DNA from: Paramyrothecium sp. XJ0827
Lineage: Eukaryota > Ascomycota > Sordariomycetes > Hypocreales > Stachybotryaceae
Direction of reading: 5' to 3'
Assembly (NCBI GenBank): GCA_020881915.1
Contig: JAJFPB010000007.1
Coordinates: 3,534,001 to 3,598,000 of the forward strand
DNA: 64,000 bases
The translations under genes were made by a program, and so were the position numbers. Positions 9,236 to 20,100 of the stretch are shown here, in pieces; positions within the stretch are counted from its first letter, which is position 1, and each line of letters begins with the position of its first letter. Below the pieces are notes generated by a model that ran no database searches, was not told the DNA's origin, and worked only from the letters and a program-made list of their open reading frames with translations.

Positions 9236-11482
9236 ATGGCTCTGCGGCGACCTCTCTGGCCGAAGCCTGGCCTTGATCGCCTCGCTCCACCCGCTATAGA
9301 GCTCCGTGACCCACTGAGAGCTATCAGACCCGCAGTGGGTCGACGACGATTCGCATCAGTGTCAACAGGCGCGACGTCGAGGTTCACGACCCCTCCCATA
9401 CTGCCTGACCCTACCAGCAGCCGCAGTCGCTTCTCGGACATCGCTCCCTCGCCACTATGCCCGGAATTGGACCGTCTGCTGCGCGCCATCCGGCGAAGGA
9501 ACGTGGCGGAAATATACGCCTCGTTCCAGGAATGGGTTACGTTGTTGCAAAACTCATTCCCGACTGATGCCGTTGTGGAGCAAGCCGAGGGTCTCTCTGC
9601 GCCTGTCTTTTCCGAAATCGTCCGCAGTCTGGATCCCTTCCTCATCGCTGAACAAGATGTCGGAGGTGGTCTGAGGATCTCACCAGGAGGTACACAATTT
9701 ACATCGGCTGCATATTTGTTGGACGAGTATGGCATTCGCCTTCGTCATCGCATGGTTGTCCTAGGCATGCAGACCCTCATGTTCATTCGCATGAGGTCTT
9801 CGCACGACATCCTACCTGGAGACTATGAGGTGTTCATGCGCTGCGCAGGATCGGCTATGGACTACCAAGCCGTCAAGCAGTTCTGGGCAACCATGGCCCG
9901 TCAAGGCGATGCCGACAAGCGCACTATCAAAACATGGACCGAATTTGTCAAGGCCCGTTTCTTTACTGAGCCACTATACTATCAGAACGACCGCACTCGC
10001 GTCGCGCAGCTCGCTCGCAGTATCTATCGCGAATCAATCCCGATGCCTCGTGCTCAGTTGATGCGCCTTGATAGCATGCGGATGAGTCTCAACGCACTAA
10101 AACTGGAACCTTGGAATCGTCTTCCAGACGAGCCGGAAAAGGACATCACCCGCGTGCTTCGTAAGCGTGATGGGCATAGCTCGTATCTCCGCCACTGGAT
10201 TCGAGCGGATTACTATGGCTTTGTGATGGACGAAGAGCTTCTCTGCACGTCCATCATTGCCTTTGCTAGGTCCTCCTCGGTTCACGCAATTCACACTTTG
10301 ATATTCCGCAATTTCTACAAGATAGATATTGTGAAGGACCCCGAGAACCCAGGCTATTTCATCATTAGCGGAGGGATAGACATAAACCCTTCTTCACCAG
10401 TCAGACCCACAACACGCATACTCGACGCCATTGTCGAGGCATTCGGATCCATGTCTCATATTGCACAGGGCTTAAACCTGCTCACCTTCATGTCTAAGCG
10501 GTACAGTATTCCTATTCCTGCACAAACGTGGTCAAATCTTCTTCAGTGGACGTACTTGTGCTCGTCGCGACCCTATCAGACAATGCGACGAATTCAAAAC
10601 GCCAAGACGGCGGCTGTCGTCACGGCCGATCATGTTCGCGAGGTTTGGAGGGTCATGACTTCCAAGCCGTATAAGTTGCAGCCCACATTTGACGACCACG
10701 ACTGCTATATAAAAACACTCATTCTCAGAAATCAGATCGACAACGCCCTCGGCCTCATTCAAGATTTTGCGCTACCCCACTACCGGGAAGCCGTTCAACA
10801 GTACGAAGACGCCCTGTTGGAGGAGATACTCCGCAACGACGTGGCGGCCATAGATCCTGCCGGCGCTGCGGCAGCCGCGCATAATCGCGAGAAGGCCGAG
10901 GTGCGCCGCAACCACATCCGCCACACCATATCGAAATGGTTCACAGCCTTGCTAAAGTCCGCCTCCAAAAACCGACGTTACCGGGAAGGACACTTTGCCC
11001 GCGTCTTCATCCCCGAACTCCTGCGTGAGTTCGGCGACGAATTCTTCTATGATACCGTCAAGTATCGCACTGCGCATGGCATCGTATCTCTCGAAAGGCC
11101 GGACGCCCCTCGCCGTGTCGACGGCTCCTATGAGCTGCGCCAGACTTTACCCCAAAACGTAGCCGGCTTCGTAGCCAACAGGTCTGAGAAGCCCCCAAAG
11201 CCTGAGGAATCCGTGGAGAGCAAACGCAAGATGCTGTTTGATGATTACGACGCCCTTGGCTTTTCCGAACCTCCTGTAGACGAGCTTTCCGTAGACGACC
11301 CGCAAGAGGATAAACCCGTCGAGGGGCATCGGGGGGCGTGGCCCCTCGTGCCGACCATGAACATCGTGCAGTGGCGGAGAAGGCCGCGAAGGTGGGGCTC
11401 CGCCCTCGGTAGCGCACCGAGGACGACGACTCCGGAGGGAGCCGGATGGTGGAGGAAGCTGGAGGATCGGCTTGTTTCATAA
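9236..11482 (+). CDS. Mitochondrial ATPase-expression (ATP13/Aep2-type) protein
   Basis: An intronless frame runs to 11482. An ATG at 9149 gives 777 residues. The ATG at 9236 gives 748 and opens with an Arg-rich, acid-poor segment (MALRRPLWPKPGLDRL, then RAIRPAVGRRRFAS) that looks like a mitochondrial presequence, so I prefer it. The body is helical and PPR-like without clean repeats. Stretches such as EPWNRLPDEPEKDI, MDEELLCTSIIAFARS, AFGSMSHIAQGLNLL and VWRVMTSKPYKLQP match a family I recall from sordariomycetes annotated as mitochondrial ATPase expression (yeast Aep2/Atp13). That family supports stability or translation of the mitochondrial ATP9 mRNA. A charged, variable tail follows residue about 650. 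The family is moderately certain; the RNA target in this organism is inference. Confidence 0.65.
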   Translation: MALRRPLWPKPGLDRLAPPAIELRDPLRAIRPAVGRRRFASVSTGATSRFTTPPILPDPTSSRSRFSDIAPSPLCPELDRLLRAIRRRNVAEIYASFQEWVTLLQNSFPTDAVVEQAEGLSAPVFSEIVRSLDPFLIAEQDVGGGLRISPGGTQFTSAAYLLDEYGIRLRHRMVVLGMQTLMFIRMRSSHDILPGDYEVFMRCAGSAMDYQAVKQFWATMARQGDADKRTIKTWTEFVKARFFTEPLYYQNDRTRVAQLARSIYRESIPMPRAQLMRLDSMRMSLNALKLEPWNRLPDEPEKDITRVLRKRDGHSSYLRHWIRADYYGFVMDEELLCTSIIAFARSSSVHAIHTLIFRNFYKIDIVKDPENPGYFIISGGIDINPSSPVRPTTRILDAIVEAFGSMSHIAQGLNLLTFMSKRYSIPIPAQTWSNLLQWTYLCSSRPYQTMRRIQNAKTAAVVTADHVREVWRVMTSKPYKLQPTFDDHDCYIKTLILRNQIDNALGLIQDFALPHYREAVQQYEDALLEEILRNDVAAIDPAGAAAAAHNREKAEVRRNHIRHTISKWFTALLKSASKNRRYREGHFARVFIPELLREFGDEFFYDTVKYRTAHGIVSLERPDAPRRVDGSYELRQTLPQNVAGFVANRSEKPPKPEESVESKRKMLFDDYDALGFSEPPVDELSVDDPQEDKPVEGHRGAWPLVPTMNIVQWRRRPRRWGSALGSAPRTTTPEGAGWWRKLEDRLVS

Positions 11483-12415
11483 AGATGAGGGGGGTTTTCA
11501 TCTCGCTCTCGTGGCCGTTGCGTGCTTTGAGCTGGCATTCTTCATCTTTGAACAAGAAGATGTAGACTCGTGATTTCTTATAAGGGCGACGGAATACCAA
11601 CATGGTTGAAGAAGAAGAAAACTGTCGACTTTGAACTTCGTGCGCATTGCACAAATCTGACAGGAACCAGGTCACCAAGATTCAATACTGGCCTTTATCC
11701 TTTGTAGTATGCACGCTGGCTAGTCGTGTAAGCCAAACATGTCCTAGCAAAGCAATTGTGGCACCTATGTGCTACCAAATAGGGGTTTGCTTGCCTTACC
11801 GTCATGAATCGGGAAGCCTAAGGATTTATTCGTGAAATGCAAGAGAAATCGGATGCTTAAATGCCGAGGTTCACGGCCATTCATGACTTTCTGGACACTT
11901 GAAACCAAAAACAACATTGAAGCATTCCATTCCAAAAGGGGTATCTAACACACATCACATCTCTCATACATACAAAGGAGATCCCATCTCCCGGGTCAAA
12001 TTTTCCATAGCCACCAGCCCTTCTCCCTCCATTTAAACCTCTCCGCTTCGTACAGCGTACAACCACGCATCCTGTAATCTGCTGCGCATGTGGCCGAACT
12101 TCCAACAGTGTTGTACAAAAAGAAAACGTAAGCACAGCAAGAGACACAAACGATCGCGCCCCACTCTTCCAAACAATTCTGTTATAACTCGGGTTCTGGT
12201 TTGCCGGCTAGGATATAGTTGAGACGCCAGTTCTGGTATGGTGCCCTGTGTTGTGAAGAGATGGTGCTAACCAAGTCGTACATAGGTTGCCTCAAAGCCC
12301 CACGGATATTGGTTGTAACGATAGTGTGAGTTGAATGAAATAAGTGGTATAGCCCTGCTACACCATCTTCGCATAAAAGCTTGAGGTCGCGGGAAAACCT
12401 GTGTGGCCGGTCACC
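11483..12415. other. Convergent intergenic region
   Basis: Lies between the 3' ends of the ATP13-like gene (plus strand) and the DUF8035-like gene (minus strand). Only short, motif-free frames are present. It holds the two 3' UTRs. Confidence 0.55.
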
Positions 12416-14559
12416 TTAAATGGATGATGCAGCCTCGGCCAAGACGCTCAGCAGACTGACTGCTGCACCGCCGATGCCACCTGCAACAATGGTCTCCCCC
12501 CACGCCTTCTTCCTAATGTTTCGGTCGTCGCGGTCACCACGGTCGCCTCGGCGATCGCGATGGTCACGATCTCGGCGGTGGTGATCGTCATCCCAGCCAC
12601 CACGATGCCTCTCGCTGCTGCGACGGTCCCGTTCGGCAGATCTTCTCTCGCTATCGCGGTGCCTACCGGAACCCTCTTTATCCCTATGCTCGCGGTGACG
12701 GTGGGATGTTTGATCCCTACGCCTCTCGCGCTCATCTCTTTCTTTGAAAGAGCGGGGACTCTTGTTTTCGAGGTCGTGGGGCTGGGGGTCGAAGCGTACG
12801 TGGGTGTCCGTCTTCTTTTTGAGAATTGGCTTAGGTAGAACGGTACTCGAAGGTGAGTCCTTCTTCTTCTCGGGTGGATTCACAATGTAAGGGTAACTTT
12901 TGGTTCCTTTGTCCGACGTCTTGTCATCATCGTAGTCAGTGGAATCGCTCTCATCCCAGAGAACGCTGTCATCGTCATCATCCTCGCGACTGGACTTGGA
13001 ATCCTCTCTCTGACGACCGAACTTCTCCGATGATCTTGCGTGAACCTCCCTTCGAGAGCGGGCGGCTCGGCAGTCGGCACTCTGACGAGCATAATCGGCA
13101 ATTTGCTCACGGCTAAGATGACCAAGCACTGCGACATAGTCTGGTCGAGCCTCGTATCGCACGCCGGCACGATCAAGAACTTCAATACTAATGAGAGATC
13201 GCTTAATCCTCGTCCACTGAGCATCCATGGGGATCTCCTTGCCATATCGATCGGGCGCCAAGCGAGGCGCTGACCTAGGTGGGGCATTGTAGGGCGGCGG
13301 CGCAACCGTGTGGCCTGTGTATGGAGGCAGAGGCGGCATGGTGCGAGGGGAGGTGCCAAAGCTGTGAGAGACAGGGGAGCTTGACAGGCTCACATCGCTC
13401 GGAACAGGTAAATTCCTGTCCATGTGGGATGCAAGATACTTTGGGCTACCTGCAGCAAAAGAGTGGCCGTAGTCCGGGTGAGGAGCCTGCAGATGCATGC
13501 CGGCCATGCCGGAGTTGAGCGAGTCCATGGCAACCAAGTCCCGAGTCGAAATGAGGGCCAACGCATCACTTCCGTCTGTTCCCGTGTCCTGGGACGAGTC
13601 GGACTGACGCTCGTAGGGAGGCTGCATGGGCGGCGGGGGAGCAGGTGCATGATCAGGCATACGGCGCTCAGCCTTCATGCTAAAGAGGCACTTTTCATTG
13701 TCGATGGAGGAAAACATCTCTTTTGCAGGAGAGGCGTTCGCCTCGTACTCGAGCAGGCCGCGGACGGTAGGGGGGGATCCTCCGTTCAGGCTGGACATGG
13801 CTTCCATTTCACGAATGTAAGCGCGCAAGACATCCTGTGGCACACGAGTGGAAAGAGTCAGCATCAGCCCGAAAAGGCGGCGGATTTTACGCAGGCATCC
13901 GGAGATTGCACGGAGCTAGAAAAAGAACCAACCTTGTGTTTGCGTAGGACGTCCGGGGAGAAGCCTTCCTTCTCGAGTTCCGTCTTGAACTCCTCCCAAA
14001 GAACGTTGTCTCCATCGGAGAAGCCGCTGTCCCGGCGATTAAAGACTTTCTTGGCAACCGCATCGAGTTTGTCCTTGATGTCCTCGAGGCCTGTGGAGGA
14101 GGTTGCAGGTGCAGAGTCTACGACGGTGGTTGGTTTGGTGGCTGGGTTATGAAGTTGGACGGTGTCGAGGAACATGTCAACATTTAGCTTTTCGTTTGCC
14201 AGGCGGTTGCGAACAGCGGCTATGCGATCGGGCCCGGGGCCATGGTCGTCGGAACCGCTCGGACCGTTGCCGTCGCCATATTTGTCGAGGATGGTCTCGA
14301 GCTGCTGGAGGGCAAAATCACAGTCCTCGACAAGAGGACGGAGCTGGCGGGCGTAGACGGAAGCGTCGGCGGAATTGAGGAGTGAGTCCGAGTCGGCGGC
14401 CTCGACGCGCAGGTGTCGCAAGGCTAGGTGCAGTTGACGGACGGCGAGGGCTGCATCGGCAAAGGAAGAAGACGACTGCTTTGCGCGCATGTACAGAGTT
14501 CTGGCGAAGGCGTCGACGGCGTCGATGAGCTCGACGGTGTTGCCGTTACCGCCGCTCAT
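12416..14559 (-). CDS. Fungal-specific charged protein, DUF8035-like
   Basis: Two minus-strand exons, 14559-13933 and 13834-12416, encode about 681 residues. The 98-nt intron is GT-AG and joins LRKHK to DVLRAYIREME in frame. The N-terminal 200 residues are helical and begin MSGGNGNTVELIDAVDAF, like N-terminal domains of fungal signalling-type proteins. A proline-rich linker leads to a compact block (about 420-480) with MDAQWTRIKRSLISIEVLDR and YEARPDYVAVLGHLSREQI. That block resembles a fungal domain of unknown function, which I believe is DUF8035. Next come an acidic DDDDDSVLWDESDSTDYDD stretch and a long Arg/Asp/His/Ser run (RDRDHRDRRGDRGD). The C-terminus is a glycine-rich hydrophobic segment (GGIGGAAVSLLSVLAEA). 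Function is unknown. The RS/RD-like run would fit RNA or protein scaffolding, but that is conjecture. Confidence 0.75.
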
Positions 14560-15093
14560 GGCTGGCAGTTGGTGGAGGATGCCTCCAGGACGGTGTTGCT
14601 GCTTATGGGTAGTGTAAATCGGTTTGTGTATTTTGTTGTCGTGGTGGTCGTTCAGAGAATGAGGCTGTTGCTGATATTGCGCCTTCGGATCGTGAGTGAA
14701 TGCTTCGAAAGCAAAGGTGACGAGAACGTGGGTGACAGCGAAGCGAGAGGGTAGGAAGGAGATGTTTGCTTATGGTGGGGATCGCTTACAGGCGGGAAGT
14801 AGTTATACGGGTCTTGGTGGGGGAGTCGAGAGCGAGAGCGAGGGTGACCGTGAATGTAACAATGTAGACGCCGGAGTTCAGCTCATCACATCACTCACTC
14901 ACACACGCGCACTACTCACTCAGGCTGGCAAAATGTCCCCTGCAGCTACTGCCGTAGTGGATCGTGCGTACGGTCCAGAAAAGGATGAAAGGATGGTTTT
15001 GAGGGAGGGGCGTGTAAGTGAACCCCCAAAGAGAAAAGGATGTTCGCTTGAGTGGACTGGGTTGATTAGGGAAGACAGGGCACAGGTAGTATC

Positions 15094-15129
15094 CAGGAAC
15101 AGGAACAGGAACAGGAACAGGAACAGGAA
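15094..15129 (+). repeat. CAGGAA hexamer microsatellite, six copies
   Basis: Six tandem copies of CAGGAA lie about 540 bp upstream of the DUF8035-like start codon. The tract is simple and uninterrupted. Confidence 0.9.
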
Positions 15130-18100
15130 GGGGAACGGAGACCAGAACAGGTTTTGGCGAGGGAGACGAGGACCTGACCCAAGCGGATGGAAGGGCGAGT
15201 CAATGATGAAAGACGGGTTCCCGGGTGACGGGGGCAGGATCCAAGATGAAGCAAGGGTATGCTGTAACTTTAGGTAGGGATGCAGTACAGTAAAAACGGG
15301 GAGGGTTCAAAGAAGGGGAGTATGGCCGTGGAGAATTAAATCGAGGCTAAGCTACAGAATCCAGTGCACCAAAAGCAGATGGAGCAGCAGGTTTAGGCTG
15401 CCATGGCTGTGGTTCACATGTTCCGTCATCACGGGGAAGACGTTGCCGATAAGGGAATCTGGGAGGCGCCTCCACAGGTAGTGGACTCGAGGCGCCTGGT
15501 CTTGGTGCGTGGTGGGAGGCTGCGTCTTCGCTGGCGATGGGCGCTCGGCCGGGCTAAACTGGGCTGGACTGGACTAAAGGTAGACTGGACTAAGCCGGGC
15601 CCAGGCGTTGCACTGCGGTACAACCCAAACACTCCGCATCGCCTGCGCACGCCTGCATGAACCGCAAGGCTAGGCGCCTCGTGCGTGTACCTGGGTGGTT
15701 TCCCTTGGGGTTTGACGGCGCCACGGGCACTAACGCCAAGGTACGGCACGAACGCCTCCGCCGTTGCCAACATCCACACAATCGCAATCGGGGGGTGAGA
15801 AGGGGGCCGACGGAACATGGGACATGGCTGGCCTCTTTGTGGTGAAATGACGAAAGAACCGCCCATCGCAATTTCACCTCTCATCATGGCCTTTGCTTTT
15901 GTTTCCCTCTGAGACCTTTTCGTGTCATTGCTGATCAGTGACTATTTCCGTGTCGGTTACCATCCACCGAACGATGCGCCTGTGCAAGGTACCCTGCAGT
16001 TTTTAGCTACTTCGATCCGCCCAGCGAAAGCAGAGCATAGAACTGGGGACGACCGGGGCGTGGCCAGAGGGGAAAAGGCCCGGAGATCGAGGGGCTGTGA
16101 CGTCGCCAATAACATCATCGTCGGGGGCCTCCCTGGTCGCCTCTCCCCTTCTGACTCTTCCCTCTCACGCTCACCCTCCATCACACGCCCTGCGCCCAAT
16201 GAACGCCCGGCTTAGCCAACGCGCTTTGGGCTTGGCCCAGTCTGCCGTGCTGAGAGCCCCACAAAGACCCCGTCCGTTTCGTTTGTTTGATGTCTGGTCG
16301 CTTGAAAGAAGAGCCCCCCCCACCCCCAAAAGGCGCAGGCCTCGTGGCTCGCTCTTGTGCTGTGCTGCTTAAACGTAAAGGCCAAGGCATACTTTGCACA
16401 GGGACGCACAACAAAGAAACGATCGGCTCCGTCTGTAACACCGTTGACGGATAATCTTGAGCTGCGCTGACGTACGGCACAGTACAGCATTATACTCTGT
16501 TATCTGTCCCGTACAGCGTGCTATTTCGAGCAAATACGTCAGATCTCACCTTCACCCACTGGGGGCGCTCGTTGCTCTCAAGCTGTACGAGCGCGCACGG
16601 CGCAGCAGCCAGTCTAGTACCGAGCAGCTAGTCTTGCTGGACACGGGAAGAAGAAGTTCTAGCTCGACTCGATTGTTCTTTGGCCCGGCCATGTCCGCAT
16701 CTCGTGTCCAGGTGGTGGGGTCTTCTGGCTCCAACGTCCCAAAAAGGCTACACTACATAGTATGGCCTAACAAATGCCTATGACGGAGCCCCGAAGAGAA
16801 AGACCAAGAGAAAGCGGAAATGTGGTGAGTGGCCCAGTAATGCACCGACCATGCCATGCAGAAACCCGTACAGCCCCGTCCAATGGTCTGCATCTGCAGA
16901 CGAGAGCCACAACCTCTGAAAGACCAAAGACCAAGACAGCACGCTAGCGTCTGGAGAAGCCTAGCCCTCATGCAAGGCATGTCCCAAGCCTCACAACGTG
17001 GCGCCTAGAGGGAAAAGAACAATTCGACAAAGAATATTCGCCTGTGGCTGCCGAATTCCGGCCAAGGTAGCCATGCAGACGCACCATGCTCGTCCGGACC
17101 CAACGCTACCTAACTACGGCGAAGCATGCCTGTTTCGTCCGACGTTTTGCTCTCGGATAGGCCGGCTTGCAACACTCGTTGGTTTACCTATACTCCGAAG
17201 GCTTGGTCACCATCAGGAAATGCGGGTGGTCCTTGGCCGATCCATGTCATATGCACAAGAAACAGCAATTTGGGACAATTCTCGCAACTTCATTTCTCAC
17301 CCGGTAAAATGTCAAGTCCTCTACAACATAGACATTGTTATCGAGGCGAATCTAACAACCTTCACACCCTCAACTGCCATCCGCCTTTGTGGCGTAGTCT
17401 AGGCAGCTGTTTGGCACCCACATATCCACAACCTCACCAGGAGAAAACAGGTATCAATTCTGTTGCCTCTCCAGAGCGCCTTTGCAGAGCGCCTTGCCGG
17501 AGCTTTCCAAATCAAGCACATCCACGTACATTCTGTCTAGCATCCAACGAGTGTGTCTGGTCAGATGCTTGGATTTGCACTGATACACTAGTGTAGATGA
17601 GCAGCAATATGGATGCTCGCCACAAGTACCAATCTATATCACCACCACCATATCATGACTATTCCACTCAGCCAGAATACAGTGGGCTCGTTTTTGCACT
17701 TGTTGCAGGAGGCTTTCACAGCTACGTAATTACCGCGCGAGAGGAGTGAAGCCTGTGTTGTCTGCTTGTGAGGTGCAAATGCTGACCACCACGACGCCTC
17801 CGTCCTGGACCTGGACATGATTTGCGGAGCTTGTACTACTGTTGTTTTATTTTGTGACTATGGTGCTTGTCGAGTTTGTATGGAGCTTGACTACCTCAAG
17901 ACTGCCCAGAGATGCGTTGGGAAACAGCTCCAGTTCTGATGGGGTCACACTTGGCCACTCTCTCGTTCTCTAGACGTGGCCCGTGGCGAGCCCCTGGACA
18001 CGTTCAATTCGTACGGATTCCAAATCTCTACACAATAACTCAGAATTGTGCGGCTTGTACTGCTTCATTCGGCCTAATCCCAAAGTGCTCTTCAAACGCC

Positions 18101-18374
18101 AGCCTCACATGCATCTTTCGCGAACCGAAAGCAAGTTCTTGCGTGGCAGCAGAGTGACAATATCACAGCATCCAAGTTTTAAGTCGCGAAGAGGGGTCAT
18201 TGAGAGAACATTTCATTTTCACCTCTGTTGCAGGTATTGCGTTCCACTTTGAAGACAATGCGTTAATAGAGACTTGATTAGTACTAAAATCGATCACCCG
18301 CAGTGAATCAATGCGTAAGAATGACCCAACGCCAAAATCCCCACTAGGAGTTCAGTTGCTGTGTAGAAGACAAA

Positions 18375-18454
18375 GTCTCGGAGCACGTGTGCTAGCTCCG
18401 AGACGCCTTGTTCGCAAGCAATGTGGCCCAGGACCTCCGGTTCCAACTTCGGAG
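18375..18454. repeat. Two inverted repeats with CGG/CCG half-sites
   Basis: GTCTCGGAGC at 18375-18384 is followed after ten bases by its exact reverse complement at 18395-18404. A second smaller pair, CTCCG at 18435-18439 and CGGAG at 18450-18454, lies 30 bases on. The arms contain CGG and CCG triplets, the half-sites read by Zn2Cys6 regulators. The arms are plainly in the sequence; a regulatory role is inference. Confidence 0.6.
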
Positions 18455-20100
18455 TCGGTACCCCGGACCTCGGCCGCCGTTTAAATCCGCTCCGGTCTCC
18501 CCGACGAAGTGCTTTCCCAGCAACCGCCAAAGGCTTGCTTCTCCCGGGAATAGATGCTAGCGCCGGCTCCGTCCATCCTTCACGGACCGTAAGTTTACCC
18601 AACTCTGCGCTCCCTGGAATCGTCTTCTGCTTAACTCGGAGCGAGACATTGTGGCTGCCTGTCTGTGTATCTCACGCAAACTCGTTACCCTGGCTGCGAT
18701 ATCTTCCTCCTACCATCCCCCTTGCACAATCACTGCCTGTTCCCTAGGCCTACACCACAATCACTGCGAAGCCTACCGGACCTGGGCACAAAAGTTGAGC
18801 GTAAATTTAGCATATCGTTGATGAAAGCCAGAGGCCTCCCTCTCATGCTTCCATTCTTTGTGCAAACAGAGGCCATGTGATTGCTGTATTCTATGTCATA
18901 GGACGTGCCTAGGCTTGCTGGACACGTAATTTCTTTTGTGAAACAACCCAGATTGGGTCTCTCGTCTCCCAGGCGCTGCTTCAATACTACAAGACGGCAT
19001 CACGGTTCCCTCATCCGCTTTCCACGCTCATGGTGGATAGTCGTGTGTCTTGATGTCTCGTTTCTTTTTTTTTTTTTTTGTGGCCTCAGACGTCTCAATC
19101 CGTCCATCCGGCTGTTCATTTGCAATGCCAATGCGACTGTTCCTTCTGCCGGGCACCGGTGCGAAGAGCATTGAGCCACGTCTCCCTGCAGAACGGGCCC
19201 ATGTCATACCTTCTTTCATCAACTTCCCTTGTCCTGTTCGGCCGCCGTTTGACTTCCAAGAATAGCAATGCACAACTGATCTGCGCTTCCCAGTAGGGGT
19301 GTGGCGAGTTTGTTCTTCCGATTCTGGCACTGGACTTGGGCTAGAACTCTCTCCCCAAGCTCGTGCAACCAGCACCCATTGTGCACATATCCAAACAAGG
19401 CCTAAGCGCCACTTAGGGGATTGCTCTTTCAGTCTACTTCGCGTTATGGGAGCTTGAGTTGAATGCGGTAAGACATGCCTGGCAAGTTCTGCCTTTTTGG
19501 TCTGCCCGGTCTTATTCTTCTTTGCTATGCTGGCAAACATTTTTATTTTTCCATGGCCATCTCAACGCGGAGCGGAGTATCGCAACCTCCCGTTAAGTCA
19601 CATGAGACCTGGGAATTTGTTCTATCTCTACTGCCTTGGTCTTGGGAAAACAAGGGCCAGACTGCATGTGTCTGCCTCCCGTCCCTCTCGCTTCTAGACC
19701 ATCTTTTCACATGCGTTTGCGGTGCATTGATACGGGATCCCCTTCCGCGGGGATTACCTTACCTTCCCTTTTTTAGCCCCGGATGTTCATTGAATCCTGA
19801 CAAATTGCATATTGCAATGCCACCCAACGACAAACCCGCGTTTGGTCTTCTCCTCTGCGCTATCCTTATATCCAGACACCCAGCACGCAGTAGTGTGTTC
19901 ATTGCCCTCATAAACCATACACATATTTCTCTTCTCTCCTTGCCGCTATCATATTGACCATCATTTGTTCCTGGGCTAACGACGCCTTCACACTCTTGAC
20001 CAAGACAAGACAGGTGCAAGGCATTTGACTTTTTTTGCCATTCTTTCGAGGCCCTTTGTTCTCCCCCTGCTCACTTTTCTCTCCCCTTGGCCTGTGGCTA

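Larger units (their letters stand above)
14560..20100. other. 5.5-kb gene-poor interval
   Basis: No ORF here shows a recognisable domain, plausible splicing or a coding-like composition. The longest frames (14696-15277, 15429-15887, 19028-19540, 19475-19957) are motif-free and overlap on both strands. Landmarks are a hexamer repeat at 15094-15129, inverted repeats rich in CGG triplets at 18375-18454 and a T15 run at 19065-19079. The left end is the promoter of the DUF8035-like gene. Confidence 0.5.

Noticed and set aside
9079..9735. 218-codon minus-strand frame inside the ATP13-like gene
   Set aside because: Antisense to a longer frame with conserved family stretches; no motif of its own.
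11058..11678. 206-codon minus-strand frame at the end of the ATP13-like gene
   Set aside because: Low-complexity Ser/Arg composition and mostly antisense to coding sequence.
14696..15277. 193-codon frame containing NRNRNRNR
   Set aside because: The run is the translation of the CAGGAA microsatellite; nothing else in it looks coding.
18294..18602. 102-codon minus-strand frame over the CGG-rich inverted repeats
   Set aside because: No family motif, no splicing context, and the GC-rich repeats alone explain the open frame.
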